Below are positions 11,809 through 25,900 of a stretch of 64,000 nucleotides of DNA, piece by piece. Made by a program: the position numbers and the translations under genes. The stretch's first letter is position 1. Every line of letters begins with the position of its first letter. Source of the stretch: Ephydatia muelleri (lineage: Eukaryota; Porifera; Demospongiae; Spongillida; Spongillidae); contig JABACO010000058.1 of NCBI GenBank assembly GCA_013339895.1, positions 92,001-156,000 of the forward strand, read 5' to 3'. The notes beneath the pieces are model-generated. The model had not been told where the DNA came from. It searched no databases and worked only from the letters and a program-made list of their open reading frames with translations.

Positions 11809-13373
11809 CCCTCCCGAATAGCATCTTTGAACTTCAGCAATAGCAAACCAACTCCTTTGCATACTCCTTAACATGGTCAACTGAACTGCTTCTTGTGCTT
11901 GAAGTTTCATTTGTGAATGCTAAAGTCACCATCTGATGACACACAGCTTTTGCAATAATAATGACATTCACCATGGAACTATTCCCTAAGGACAAGATGT
12001 TTGTTGATAACCCTGCTATGTCTGTTGTATGTGAATTGCAGCTGCCAGTACATGCGACACAGTAATCAGGTCCATGAATTCTTCACAGGCAGTGAGGTCC
12101 TTGGTCACACCAGAGACAGCATTTCTTCTGGTTATCAGGTTTCTCAACTGAAACAGGCTGCCAGAATCCATGCCTGAGCAACCATTGTAGAGCCTCTTCC
12201 AGACCACCTGATCAATCAGCTGGAAAAGTGCATCATCATGATCATTTAACACGTTAATGCTTTCCCTGGGATGCTCCCCTTGCACTAAGTGTGCCTGATA
12301 TTTGGTAGCTATTAGGGTAATGCACAGAGATTACTGCCCATGTTCACTGTCACTGTTTTGCCCACTGAGGGGGCAGGCAACAGCCGCAGCTGGGCGATTG
12401 CTACCTAGCCAAGAGGGACCTTACATGTATATATATACCATGTCTGGAACCAGACCCCTAAGCCTGTTTGGTGGTTACGGTCTGTGGCTATATGCTGGGA
12501 GGGATAGTATGCTTAGCTAGGCCTTTGATGTTTATCTAGAGGTGAGGCTTAGCTGACCTGTGGGTAGCATTCCCACCAACATTAAACAATGTTTACTTAG
12601 ACCTAAACAACACTAAGTGTGTACATTGATGATCTTCATTCACACATTTCTCCACTCTCACTCTACTTACACTCATGTAGCACATCTTTGCATGCCAGTC
12701 TTCAATTACTGGTGTGAGTCCTTCCTTCTAGGCGTTCCTTACCATTCTGCTGCGCTTTTTGACTTCCCCCCTCCTGAATCCAGGCTGCAGTCAGATAATC
12801 TCCACCAACAAGGATGTGGTGAAAATGATGAGATTGGATATCAACCTTTCTTGAGCATCCACCCTTCGTAGGAACATCAATTGTTTGAGTGATTGTGTGT
12901 TTGGGTACATATTGATGTAGGGTATCCAATATGTTCACCACATCATCAATTCCATTTTCATTTTTTAGCCAAAGGTACCTGCTTTCAATGACAAAAAAGA
13001 AATGGAGCTCTATTGTATTTAATAAACATTTACAATGGTACAATTCAAAATCTAGCGAGAAAGGTATGAACATTGAAGTAGTTTAGATGCATTTGTTGTC
13101 ATCCAGTTCTGGAGTTTTACTTCACTGATCCTATTCAGAAACTTATTGCATTCAACGCCTCCCTTGACGATGACAAACGAAACTTTGCGACGGTGATAAA
13201 ACACAACTTGTACAAGTATCCTGATCCGTAATCCTGCGAAGCGTCGTTCTTTTCTGCCCCAGACTCGCTAAGCTTATCAATACTTGACGGCAAGATTCAG
13301 ACGAGGGGCTCTCTAGTCTCCTTCTATCCTTTGAGTTCAAAACGGGGGACGTACAGAGCTTGCAGCGATTCAT
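11809..13373 (-). pseudogene. DUF6589-like transposon protein, broken copy
   Basis: Several minus-strand pieces lie in the expected order. 13373-13152 encodes an N-terminal CxxC (CKLC) with a later CTSC, likely a zinc finger. About 12960-12702 encodes HQYVP and then HHILVGGDYLTAA followed by RLEG. 12285-12016 encodes LRNLITRRNAV and CEEF. About 11880-11809 encodes EYAKE and then, in another frame, KFKDAIREGDG. From memory this order (zinc finger, GGDQLT-like motif, RLEG, LRNLI..RRN, EYAKE..AIREGDG) matches DUF6589-type proteins that are abundant in cnidarian and sponge genomes. Frame changes lie between and within pieces; some may be introns. The conserved GGD could be part of an RNase H-like active site, but that is speculation. 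Confidence 0.6.
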
Positions 13374-13461
13374 TTTAATGACGCGCTAAAGTGACACCTT
13401 GAAACATCGTGACGCAGTCTAGCACTCCTGACGTCACAATTTGTTACGCAACATTTAGGCC

Positions 13462-13545
13462 GAAGCATTTTCCCAGACCCTACGTCGCGTAGCGGTGATG
13501 TAATCCATCCGCTGCTGCGTAACGTTGGGTCTGGGGCCGAGACTA
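13462..13545 (-). repeat. Right TIR, 84 bp
   Basis: Perfect inverted copy of 8487-8570. Confidence 0.95.
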
Positions 13546-14025
13546 ATCTTAGCCACTTGGCTGTTCCGAGTTGTACATGCAGAAGTGGTCGATAAAAAGT
13601 CTTACGTTCAGGTAATCGTCTTTCTCGATAGCAAAATATACATTAATCTGCATTGTACCACCTATTAATGAGTCAGATTTTATTCAGTGGTGCCAATTAC
13701 ATGTATGAGGCTCATTCATAAGTGCAACTCATGATCAAGTATTCTTAGAGCTTTGCAAGGAAAGTAAATTAATCAGTACACAATGAATGTACACAAGCGT
13801 GCTCTGTTTATCACATCATGTAACCGCCTGTTTATATACCTTTTGATTATCGATCATACTTTCACAACTTGATGGAAAATTATGGTAGCAGAGCTGCCTT
13901 GCCTTTTTTGTTGTCATTCTATTTCAAAAAGTATTTGATTGATGACTTGACTCGTGCACTCCATTGAAACTATAATTAATTTATAGAAAAATCATGACGT
14001 AATCTGCGGTTATGTGAATCCTATA
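13546..14025. other. Interval upstream of the ankyrin gene
   Basis: About 480 bp between the transposon end and the inferred first exon of the ankyrin gene. No coding signal. It may hold the promoter; no clear TATA box or initiator was identified. Confidence 0.4.
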
Positions 14026-14064
14026 ATGGCGGACTCGATGCCTTCCAGAAAGCGGTCGCGAAAG
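14026..14064 (+). CDS. Inferred first exon of ankyrin gene
   Basis: ATG followed by 12 basic and serine-rich codons, ending at a GTATGT donor in phase 0, which matches the phase-0 start of the CARD exon at 18121. No stop interrupts the frame. The exon is short and far from exon 2 (4.06-kb intron), so this link is a proposal. Confidence 0.45.
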
Positions 14065-17000
14065 GTATGTTTTCCAGGCCCGTACCCAGGTTGTGTGTTG
14101 GGGGGGTGCAAAGCATGTTATAAGTGGACTCAACCATGCAATGGCGTAGCCAGGATAATACATGTATGTATGGTAGGGTACACACTGCCAGATGCAGGAT
14201 TTGTATGAAATTGAGAAAGCCCCTGCCGGGGGAAGGTGCAGGAGGGGTGCCCCCTGCTGCCCAGCTAGGAGATATCGGGGGAGTGCTGCAAGCGCCCCAG
14301 GAGCCAACGCTTGTTTGATACATAAAACTACAAAAATTTGTAAATTATTGTTTATACGATTTCCATGCCTGTGAGTCATTCCACTTGACTAGTGGAAAAG
14401 GTTTGTTCACATTTGGAAACAAGTCAGAACCAAGCAGACGACAACTGTAACAGGCATCTTTTTGTATGGAATACTCTCTAAATAAATTAAGTATAGGAGG
14501 GAATGTCGGAGTTCTTGCATGCTTTTGGGATGGGTTACTGACTAGATAGGGAGCTGTTTACGCCGAAAATGATACATGCATGATGCCTTGTAGCCATCTT
14601 TCCGATCCTGCATTTGGATAGTACCAGTGCTCTTACATGCACACGTGCACAATATACATGCAGAGCAGATCTCGTTGATATGTGTACATGTACATTGCAC
14701 TGCAATAAACAATCAAGTGAACAATTAATATTCATAGCCTGCCAAAGCGGACCTTGCATCCAGTGGGGGAGTGCAATTGCACCCTTTTGCACCCCCCTGG
14801 CTACGGGCCTGTTTTCAGTGTGTGTATATAAGTGCACCTCCTCTATACCAATAGCTAGCGTGTGTAGACCTGCAGTAGATAGGGTAGTTAGAATGGCGCT
14901 TCCATTGAAAGTAAATTGGTTACAATCACCGGGACTGGGCGGAGCAAAGGTGGACGCCTTGTTGTATTAGGGTTCGTCAATCTCATTGGTGCCGAAGGCA
15001 GTATTGCAAGCAGCAGAAAATGTCTGCGTAGTTACGCCCACTACAATCATCAATGGGTGACAACTTCCGTAAAACAAGTGGGTGGAAGAACAACTCTATC
15101 TTAGTGGATAGCTTGATTACAGCAGTAATCCTTAGTGTTGACTTCATGCAGAAGCATGGATTGGTTTAGAATTGTTCCCAATTGCCTATTCTCTACAGTA
15201 ACAACTGCAGCAAATGAAAACACACGAATTATTCACGTTCCTGCCCATCATAGTCTAAGAGTTAACTTTATTCTGTGGCAGCTGCTGTAAATGGGTAGAT
15301 GAATGTGCTGTTTCAAATTTGGAAACTTGGTGGCCACCTATGATTTACCGGAGTCCTAAGATCTGAGCTAAGGACTATCGTGGATGAGTTCAAAACATTG
15401 TTCCGAACACTACCACTGCGTAAAAAAATGTATTTACGCAAGCAGTAAACACGATGTAAACATGATGCAAAGGTGCTCAATCTATTCAAAAGAAGGTTGC
15501 AAAGTGGTGCCTACAACTGCAGACCTTATGTGCAATTGCAATCACTCAACCACATGCGATCTTTGCAGCCTTCACTTACAGTGTGGTTCACTAATGGACT
15601 TACCTTGCCAGGACAATTCCAAACATAAGCACGTTTTTTACCCCCATTGAAGGCATAGTAAGGTCAAACCTTATCCCATCCCTAACTGGTAGAGCTCCTC
15701 CTGGCGACCTTGAGCGACTACTTCTGTCCTTGCCTCCAAGACTAGGCGGTCTTGGCTTCACCATCCCCACCAATATGTCAGCCATTGAGTTTGATGCTTC
15801 AACGACAGTCACAAAGCCATTATACGACCTCATCCTGCAAAAGAAAACACACTATCCACTCAGTGTAATTGAGGCACAAATCCAGGCCAAAAAACAACTT
15901 CATCAATCAAAGCAACAGCAAACCCAAGACACAGCAGCCAACCTATTACCACAGTCTTCCCACAGATCAATGGTCCTTACTCAAGAGAAGGGTGCTTCTA
16001 GCTGGCTTACCACTCTTCCTATCTCTGAACATGGCTTCGCTTTGCACAAAGGTGCCTTTTGCGATGCCCTTGCTCTTAGAAATGGATGGGACCCTCCTAA
16101 CACACCTTCACATTGCATCTATGGGAAATCATTCACTGTAGAACATGCACTCTCATGTCCTTTTGGAGGTTATCCTACCCAACGCCACAATGAGATCCGG
16201 AACCTCACTGCAAATTTGCTGTCTGAAGTGTGTCACAATGTAACTATTGAACTAACCCTACAACCAGTTACCAGAGAAACCTTCAAACTTGCCTCTACCA
16301 TCACTGACATTGGAGCAAGATCAGACATTGCAGCTGATGGTTTCTGGGGTGGCCATTTTGAAAAACGTTTTTCGATATCAGAGTTCTCAACCCACATGCT
16401 CCATCTAACACCACACCCACACCCAGTGCTTGCTACCGCAGACATGAAAAAGAAAAAAAAAAAGAGCATATGAGCAACGTATCAGGGAAATAGAGCATGC
16501 CTCCGTCACACCAATTGTACTCTCCACTACTGGTGGAATGGGTCCAATTGCAACAACGTTATATAAACGCCTTGCAGACCGGCTAGCTTCCAAATGGAAC
16601 TCATCCTACAGCCAAACCATTGGATGGTTGCGATGCCGTCTGTCCTTTTCTCTCCTCCGCTCATCCATCTTATGCATCAGAGGAGCTCGTTCATCAAAGG
16701 GGCGTGTACCTTGCAGTGTCCCTCTCCCAGTAGAGCTAGTGCATAGTGAATCTAGGTTCATTCTGGACTAGAAGGCATCTAGCTGATCAATATCATTTAA
16801 CTTCATCATTTAACTCGTATTGTGCATTTTGCTCTATATCGAATATTTATTCACTGAAAAAAAATGCAAAGGTACTTACATTTACGACGAAGCAAACCTG
16901 ATGAGTATACTTGGTACTGGTAGAACATGCAAACCAATGCTTTTCTATTATATCCATTTCTGAACCGTTTGTTGTATTCTCAGGATTTTTTAAACTGCTC

Positions 17001-19925
17001 ACATAATATTTAGGGATAATAAAGCCAGACCTTTTTATTAAAGTACAATTTTTAGCACTGGGTTTTCAACAGTACAGTTAGTATCGAAGCATCGTAACAC
17101 CTTTCACGTTTAGTACCAAGTGGCATGATGACTATTTGTCATGTGTATATCTTGTTCTTACATATGTAAGAAGTTACAAACAATGGCCATTATTAATTAT
17201 CTGGTTGAGTAAATAAAAATGAATCTCACATGGAATACGTTAGGCTATTGCCATTCTTGTAATTCGGTTTGCACTCTTTGTCGGTATCTTTTCTTCAAAG
17301 TGTTAACAATTGGAATAGAGCGCTGCTGATAAAATAGATGTCAATGTATTTGCTAATATGAATTACACATATTGTTCCCATAATTTGATGCTACAAAACG
17401 GAAGACCCCCAACAAGCAACTAAACTGATGCAACGAACAAACTTGTCATCTTGTTACATTTCAGTTGAAGGTTATTCTACTTTGGGTAGTAGAACTGATT
17501 ATATGCTTCACCAGCTCAGTGTGGGAAAGGGTTTGGGATTACCAATTGTACAAGAAGCATTGCTGTAACCAAAACAGATATTAGTTTAATTGGCATATTG
17601 TCTTGTAGTATCATTACTGATTTATCTGCAGACCTGGCATTGTTTGTACAGTATCAATGCACTTGTATGAACATGTATTATAGCTTGAAGTAGACCGTTG
17701 CATTTCAATACTAATTATGCAACAAAATTATCACCAACTTGTATTAAACATCAATTTTTCACATGTACAGTAGGTCTGCTAAAATAAAACATTCTTTAAA
17801 TTGATTGAGGTAATATTTAACATACAAGATATGTATTGTTTGTATGCTTGTTGAGCATCACAGCTTCAGTCATTTAACAGCAACTGTGCTCACATTCCAT
17901 CATCGATAGTTAACATGGTCTCATGGTAGGTGTTATGTTGTATGATCAGTGACGATTGCATTATGTACAACAGATTACTGTATAAATCAATAAACTCACA
18001 ATGATTGGGCAATAAAAGGGGAAGGGTATTTTTGATGTTAGATTTAGGTGGACCCTCCCACCCTATTCCTATTCCTATGACGTGCAAATGGTTTAAAATG
18101 ATTTCTTTTCTCTCCTGCAGGAATTATCTGCACAGTGTATTGTCTTTAAAAAGCATTATGTTGAACTTGAAGCTACTCTTGAGGCACATCCATTAGCAGG
18201 CATACTGTTTTCTCAGGAGGTCATTTCTGACCATGAGTTACAGGAAATCCATGGAGCAACAACACCATTTAGAAAAAATGAGTTATTGCTGAAATACTTG
18301 CTCAAATCAGAAAAAGATGTTATCCCCCTCATATTAGACACTCTAAAGAAAGAACCTGCAATGGAATTCCAGCATACACTTATTGAAAACGGTAAGGATG
18401 TCATTTTAAACAATGGTTTGTGATCCAAATAGCAGATAAATATATTGTTGCATCCCATTTGCATCATATATCTCCCCAGCTTTCAAGGAGGCATCAGAAA
18501 CAGAATCAGAATCAGAAATTGAAGAAACGTACACTATCAATGTTGCACAGGCATTTGTTACTTCCGTGCTACACCTTTTTCACAAGCATACTGATACAGA
18601 CATAGAAATGTTTAGGGTTAATGCAAATACATTTGCTAAGCTAAAAGGGTTTGGCATTTCCATTTCTGTCCCACGTTCCTCAGGTATATATAATAATTTG
18701 GGTCCATCTACCCAGATGCTGAGAAGTCTGACATTTGAAGCTGAAGTGCAAATTAAGGATGATATTTGGATTCAAATTAGCAAAGAATTTGCAGATTTAC
18801 TTATTGGTTTAAATGAGATCTTGTCTATCAATGACAAAGCGTTGCAGAATATAAAACAAGGTTTTAAATTTTCATCACATCTACCTGTAGAAGGCATCGA
18901 TAATGTAGCCACAATTAGTGACTTGCTTGAATACATTCATCCGGTTAAAAAAATTCCTTATTCTTATGTTGATACTGATTTACTAGCGTTAACAGTGAAG
19001 TTTTCAAAAGATAAAGAGGCTCAGCAGTTGCTTGAGACATTTTGGACATGTCACCCGCCAATTATACATACAATGGACTTATATTTGAATCCTGTACAAA
19101 CACATGAAAGCAATAATGAAAATGGTTGCTTGGTTCCTGTAACAGTTACATGTTGTGACAGTACCATATCATGGAATTCACTCAAGCAAAAGAAAGAGGC
19201 ATTATGCATTGCTTTTAAATTGCCTCAGTTTGCATTGCGGTTTTCTAAAGTGAGCAAAGGAAGCATTGTAATCGTATGGGAAATGGCCTCTAATCTTGCT
19301 AACATTGTGTGCTCTGACTCCATTGGTCAAGAATGCTTGGAAATGCTATCTCAGGTTAGAATAGCTGAAATAAAAATTGGAAGCATGCTCATTCTGAGCA
19401 TTCCACCACTCCGTGCTCTACAAAAAGTAAGTACATTTTCTGTGTGATTGTAACTTTTTTTGGATTATTACATATCACTTAATGCAGGATGACAGAACGC
19501 CATTGTTCACAGCTGCATTGTATGGAAATGAAGATGTGGTAAGGTATCTCTTGTCACAGATTTTGGTCAACAAAGTGGACAAGGTACATCATATACCGCA
19601 CACATGATGCAGTGTGAATGCTTTACAACCAGGCTTACATTGTTAGTCTTTCAATAGCATTGTTTGCACATGGCAGTCATTTAACCATGCTCGTTTAATT
19701 AAATGCAGTGACCAGTATTGAAATCAGCTACTGTATAAAAAAGAAATTTTTTGTGTTGATAGGTAATGTAACATTTTGAATAATGTTTGCGTCATGTAAA
19801 ATGTCAATAATATATACTGAGATACTAATAGTAGTTTTGCCTCTCTCTACAAACAGACAAGCAGGAGCACAGACTGTTGGCAATAAACACACACGAGTAT
19901 AAAATGCAATGAATAAAACACACAA

Positions 19926-19965
<40 letters not shown>

Positions 19966-22900
19966 TGGTTCATTATTTGGAAGGTATCTACAATTGCATG
20001 ATTTAGAATCCACTTGCTGTAGCTGTACAGTAGCATAATCGTCATCCCCAAGCTTATCAGTGATTCATCCCCAAGCTTATCAGTGATTACAATAAAGATA
20101 CACTAGGTTGTAAGACTAAATATCATAAATGCTCAGTTATTTAAGTACAGACTGGTTCCTTCATGCATTTCACTCATACAAGCAACAAACAAGTGCCTTG
20201 GACATAGCTATTGAGAATGAACAGTGGAATATAGTTGAACTGCTTGTAACTGCTGGTGGTATTCAAGGTATTGATGCAGCCAGTAAGGTGAGTGGAACAG
20301 CTATGTTATCATTTGATCAGATATCAATTTGTGCCTTAGGTTGAACAACTTCTTGAATCCTGTAAAAGTGGCAATGTTTTCATTGCAAAAGAAGCACTTC
20401 AATCCATGATTGATATAGATACCAAGAATGAGGTACAACAGTTTGCAGTTTGTTGTTTTAAATGCTCTATATAATTCCTATAACTTAGAATGATAAGTGT
20501 TTAGTTATAATAACTTAGTTTTACAGGAATCATAATGCTGAAATTCGGCATACAACATGTAATATATACAGGATTCTTGTTTCAAAAATCATTATAATCA
20601 AGGAGTAGTGATATTTAGGGGAAGTCTTCATTTCTTTATTGCAAAAGGGATTTGAATTTAGTATCGGATGCTGAAACAAGATTAAGCTTTGGTATAGTTA
20701 CATTTCAAAGGATTTTACAATAAAACTATTGTACTCCATAAATACAGTCTGTTTTGTTGTAGCATCTGATCAATTCTCACAGTGTCTGGGCTGTATAGCA
20801 TATGCACACAGATAGAAATGAAAGAAAGCATTAGAGCAGTAATATGTCAACAATGCCATGTGAACACTACAGGTGCCTCCCAGCTACCTGTAATGTTGTT
20901 CCCAAACACAGGAAATTATATTTACCAAAAAGATAGTTTTCAAACAACATACAGAACTGGTGTCATGTACATGTACAAGGCAAAGTTTTCATGAAATGTG
21001 TTACTCTCAGACAATAGGAGTATATTACAGCATGACATTTGACCATTAGCACACACAGAAATAATTTGTGCATATATAGAGTCGATGCTATATTCCAGTA
21101 CAATTATTGTCATTTTAGTTTTTTAATCATCCTTGTACAGTATATGGAAGTTGCCTGCAATCCAAATTACCATGTTGACGTTGTGTTTTGAATGAAACAG
21201 GAAGGAGATACAGCTCTTTTTATAGCAGTGTGTAAAGCAGACCTTCAGTTGACAAAATTTCTTATTCATGAGGGTGCAGAAGTAAATATAGTAAATAAGG
21301 TAAGGCAGTCTTGATGATTGTGACCAATAATTTGAATCATTTATGTGATGCCCCCCATATTTAGCCAATTATTTAAATTGTGGTGTCTGCATAAATGTAA
21401 AAATTTTTTGTCATTTGCTTTTTCATCTATCAGGGTAAATCTCTACTGGAAGTTGCCATTGAAAGAAAACTTTGGGACATTGTTTCAGTGCTCAGGAAGT
21501 CAGGAGGCATGGATGCAGCTGAAATATCTGATATAGTGAGTATTGTCTACTACAATAGTTAATTGACTTACCTTGTCTGAATAAATTTAATTTCAGCTTT
21601 TCAATGCTAGTCAGCAAGGGGACATAATGGCTGTTGAAAGAGTACTGCGTACAGGAGTGAATATTAACAGCAAAAATAAGGTGATATTGAACTTTAGCTA
21701 ACATTCGTATCTGCTCTATGTTTACAGGTGATTCAACTTATGTTAGTCGATTTGAAATCTGCTATTTAATTACACAAGCTTTCATTGTAATCATTTCAAT
21801 GTGTATATTGCAGTGTCACCATGAAAATAATAATTTGGCACAAACTTTTGGTACTGCAATCTGGAATCAAAGCTGACTTAGCTCTGATACTGCAAGAATC
21901 AAAGCTGCTGTATAGTATATAAGCATGTACATGTACAGCACATTATTGGTATGCTAATGTGTGTTAATATAATTGTGTACTATTTGCTGTTACAATTTTG
22001 TTATACTCCTAAAATAATATTTAGATACTCAATGTTTTTCTTTAGGACGGAGAAACTGCGTTGATGTTGGCAGCTCATTTTGAGCAACCTAGTATAATTG
22101 ATCTGCTCTTGTTCTATGATGCTGACCTTGGTATGATTAATAAGGTATGTACCGTCAAATAAATATTTGTATTGCTTATGATTATGAACTAAAATATGAC
22201 TCACGCAGTTGTCAGTTTTGGCTGGCATGTATATAATAATCAAACAAATCACTTAATACTGTTTCTATAGCCATATGTATGTACCAAAAATTTACTTATT
22301 AATTTTATTAAATACATAATTACTACACTGTAGCATGTTTGTTATCATCCAATTCAGACCATATGAAGCAGGTTATTTTTGCTATGAACTTGTTAAAACA
22401 AGAGAATTTGTCTCTCGTGGCCCTATCTGGGATACAAAAAGCATATACATGTGTGTTCGTGCAAATACAGTGAAGGAATTCCATTCCACAAAAGTGTCCA
22501 CAAAGCATGCAGAGAGTAAGTACCTTTCACGCTTACTGCTTTGTAATGAATGAAGTGCCCTCATTTGCTATTGTTTCAAATCATCATGTGTTGGCTTGTA
22601 ATGTTTTATAGCTTGATATCCTAATTCCAACATGAAACCTATTTGTAGGAATGAGCATTACAATTTTCAGGATGTGTACCAATTAGTTCTGTAAATATGA
22701 GTACAATTGCTATGCAGAATAAAAATTTACATGTCTATAGATAACCAGTAGGGATGGAGCTCAAGCTAATAATCACTGACCTTTAATTCATGTGATTTGA
22801 TTATTTGCCATTGGTCTTTGGTTTTGCTATGAGGCTCAATGAAAAACAAAAGCAAGTAAATTGGAAACATTCTCTCTTTGGCCATTGAGACTCTAGTTTT

Positions 22901-25900
22901 AATAGTGACATTTGATTGGGTATCTATATAATATGGGACAGTTTCCACGAAAATTGCCCCACGGTTAAAATGTTATAAAAATGCATCGCGGTTGAAGCGC
23001 TATAACTTCCCAACGGATAACGCTATCGACTTTTTAATTTCAACACTTCATAGTGAAATGGTGTAGTATGAAGTGTTGAAAATAGGAAGTCGATAGTGTT
23101 ATCCGTTGGGAAGTTATAGCGATTCAAACGCGATGCATTTTTATAACATTTTAACCGTGGGGCAATTTTCGCGGAAACTATCCCATATACAATACAATAA
23201 ACAAAATGCTTGCTTACTACTATACTATCTATTTATGTACCAACACATGTGGTTTCATGATGTATATGACACTTTCCTTTGCGATTTACTTCACCATTAA
23301 AAAGGATAACAGCTTGTACATGCCTTTAAAAAAGCTCTGTAAAATACAATTGCAGCCCAAAATAATCCATAACTCATTAACATATGCTTTATTAGAATCT
23401 GTATTTATCTTTATGCAGTATGGAAAGAGCGCATTTGATATCGCAACAGAATTTAATTCCAGAATTTCAAGAGAAGTATTGGTTAAGTGCAATGCTCCAA
23501 GAGGGGAAATTGTTTGCCTGGAGGGTACTTTGCAACTGGTAGTTTGTTTCATGTCTCCGGAGTGTAATTATTTCCCATGCAGTTGCATAATGCCAGTAAA
23601 TTGGCTGACATTGCAACAGTAAGGCGGGCTATAGCAAGAGGTGTTCCAGTTGACTATTGCTCCTCTGTAAGTTAATCACTTCATGCATGGCTATGATACA
23701 ACTGTTTACATTGTTCTATTTAGAAAGGAGGCACCTCAATCATGATGGCATCACTGAAAGGTCATGCGGCAGTTGTTGAAACGTTACTCACATCTGGAGC
23801 ATGTATCAATGCCCAAGATCAGGTATGCCTTGTCATACTTAAGCTCTATTGAAGTAAATTTTTGGAGCCGTTCAGAAAACATCATTAGTAATTTAGATTG
23901 TTGTAATGTTGATTAATATGAACCGTAACTTATCCAATGACCTAGTAATGAATCAGTTTGTGCCTATCAATTTACTTGAACTATACTACTTTCATGCCTT
24001 TGATGTTTATGATGTCATTATTAACATTTGTGTGTGTGCCTGTGTGTGCGCGTGTGATGCACACTGGCATGCATTTCATACACAAAACAAATAAAACAAG
24101 TACAATTCCCTGTTCAAATTGAAGGACTCATTTGAACCCTGAATAATTCACTGCTCTACTTCTGTGTAGGATGGTTTTACAGCCATCATGGCTGCTACAG
24201 CTTACAACCACTGCCATGTTGTTCATATGTTGCTGAAATCTGGTGGGGATCCAAATTTGAAAAGCACGGTATGTATATAATCTTTGGTGTTGGTGATTAT
24301 GCAATTGTGTCACAATTGTATTGTAGTGTGTCAATTGGCCTGGCGTACTGTATGAATGTGAACTATTGTGTGCAGCTGTAAATAAATTGCAGCAAGTACA
24401 ATTTCATCTATGTCAATATATGCTCCTATTTGCTTGCATTCACATACCATCTCTATTGTACTACTGTACATAGACGGGGTGTTCTGCATTGTATTTGGCA
24501 AGTGAAAATGGATATATTGAAATTGTTAAAGAACTGGTGCACAATGGCGCTGATGTAAATATTCAAGATAAGGTTAGTAACCATACCATGTGCATTTCGT
24601 TTTGATAATAATTTCAGTTCACTCATGTTAAAGTTGGTCTTCTGAGGCACATATCACATATTTATTGTACTATCCCAGCTTTAATTATTAACTTTTCATA
24701 TGCAATTACTTTTGTAGGTTAGCAAATGTACCACAGCTAGATGCACAGACATAAAACCATCATGCTATGTGCATCAGTTATCTGAAGGTTTTATTTAACT
24801 TCTTTAATTGCATTACCTGTATACACAAATATCTTATATCTGAATACAGTTATGCTTAAATATCAAATGAAATCACACTGAAATATATGTTAGTGGACGA
24901 GAGTGACTAATATGATAATGAAGTGCCTCTTGGAGTTTTTTGTGAGCAGACATACAGTAGCTGACAAGATGTCCCTCTCCTAGATGCTGTGCAAATGGTC
25001 TCAGTAGTTGTTAGTGTAGTCTTTATTTTGGTGTAGATTGTGCTATTCAGCATCGCATTGTAACATATTTATCCAGTTGTTGGTATCTCCATCATTATTG
25101 GCTTTGTTTATGCAGGATGATAATAAGACATTGAACAATATAAAAACACACAACTGGTACCTAAAGCTTGTAAACAGTATGTCATACATATGGGAGAGGA
25201 ACTTCAGCATTTACTGTACAGTATGTGGTTTTCAAATGCATTGCTATGAAGATTGACAGTTATTAATACATCACACCTCTTTCCTACACTAGGGGTAAAC
25301 AAAAGCAGTTTGCATACATTATTAAATTTCCAGTATGTGCAATAGAAATGTAATGCTTGCGTTGAATCTCCTTACAGCTCCATGAAAAATACTCTGATTC
25401 TCAGTATGTAAGAAGCAATGTGTAGAGGACATTTCAGACTTCTAGAATATCAAAAAATTGAAACCTTGAGTTAAGTCCCTGACTAAGGGACTTAACTCTA
25501 TTGTGCATACTGGAAATTTAATAATGTATGCATTAATTAGGTCTCTTTTTGCGGAAATGATCCCAATTACATGTATATCATGTGATGGTTGCTGAATGAT
25601 TTATATTGTCTTGGGGATCAACAGGACGGAACAACACCTCTATCCATTGCCTGTCAGATGCAACATTGCAAGATTGTGCAGATTTTGCTTGAAGGCCAGT
25701 CCCGGGCCAATGTGGACATGCCAAAAAATGTGAGTGTGCATGTACATGTACGTACCAACTTTCATTTTATGTTGTTCTTGGGGATGTATTTACTAGTAAG
25801 CTGTGCATTTATGATATAATTGTACAGTATAGCATCCAGCATGAATATGCTGGCCTCACAGAGGTTGGTTTCTAACTTCCAAGATGATGATTTGTTGGTT

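Larger units (their letters stand above)
8487..13545. mobile_element. TIR DNA transposon carrying RecQ-like and DUF6589-like remnants
   Basis: The two ends, 8487-8570 and 13462-13545, are perfect 84-bp inverted repeats starting TAGTCTCGGCCCCAGACCC. Inside are a RecQ-like helicase exon on + (8718-8827 continuing at 11227-11336) and parts of a second gene on - (13373 down to 11809) that resemble DUF6589-type proteins. A Harbinger-like element (8828-11226) interrupts the helicase exon and itself carries a hAT element (9273-11041). The related copy at 35223-36242 has the same ends, the same gene layout and an exact 9-bp target duplication. Here the outer 9-mers, CAATAAGCC and ATCTTAGCC, match at only five positions, so the target duplication is unclear. 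Perfect TIRs around damaged genes suggest recent movement using protein supplied in trans. The superfamily is not assigned; 9-bp duplications are typical of Mutator-like elements. Confidence 0.85.

Noticed and set aside
14894-14911. Second short ATG segment followed by a GTAAAT donor
   Set aside because: Phase does not fit the CARD exon as well as 14026-14064 does.
15100-15180. Plus-strand SVDFMQKHGLV resembling the end of a retropepsin
   Set aside because: One short motif only, with no supporting LTR or neighbouring domain.
22335-22553. 72-aa + frame in an ankyrin gene intron
   Set aside because: No domain, no splice context and no match to neighbours.
25113-25166. Possible 54-nt phase-0 exon starting DDNKTL
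   Set aside because: It has AG and GT borders but no ankyrin pattern; not needed for the gene model.
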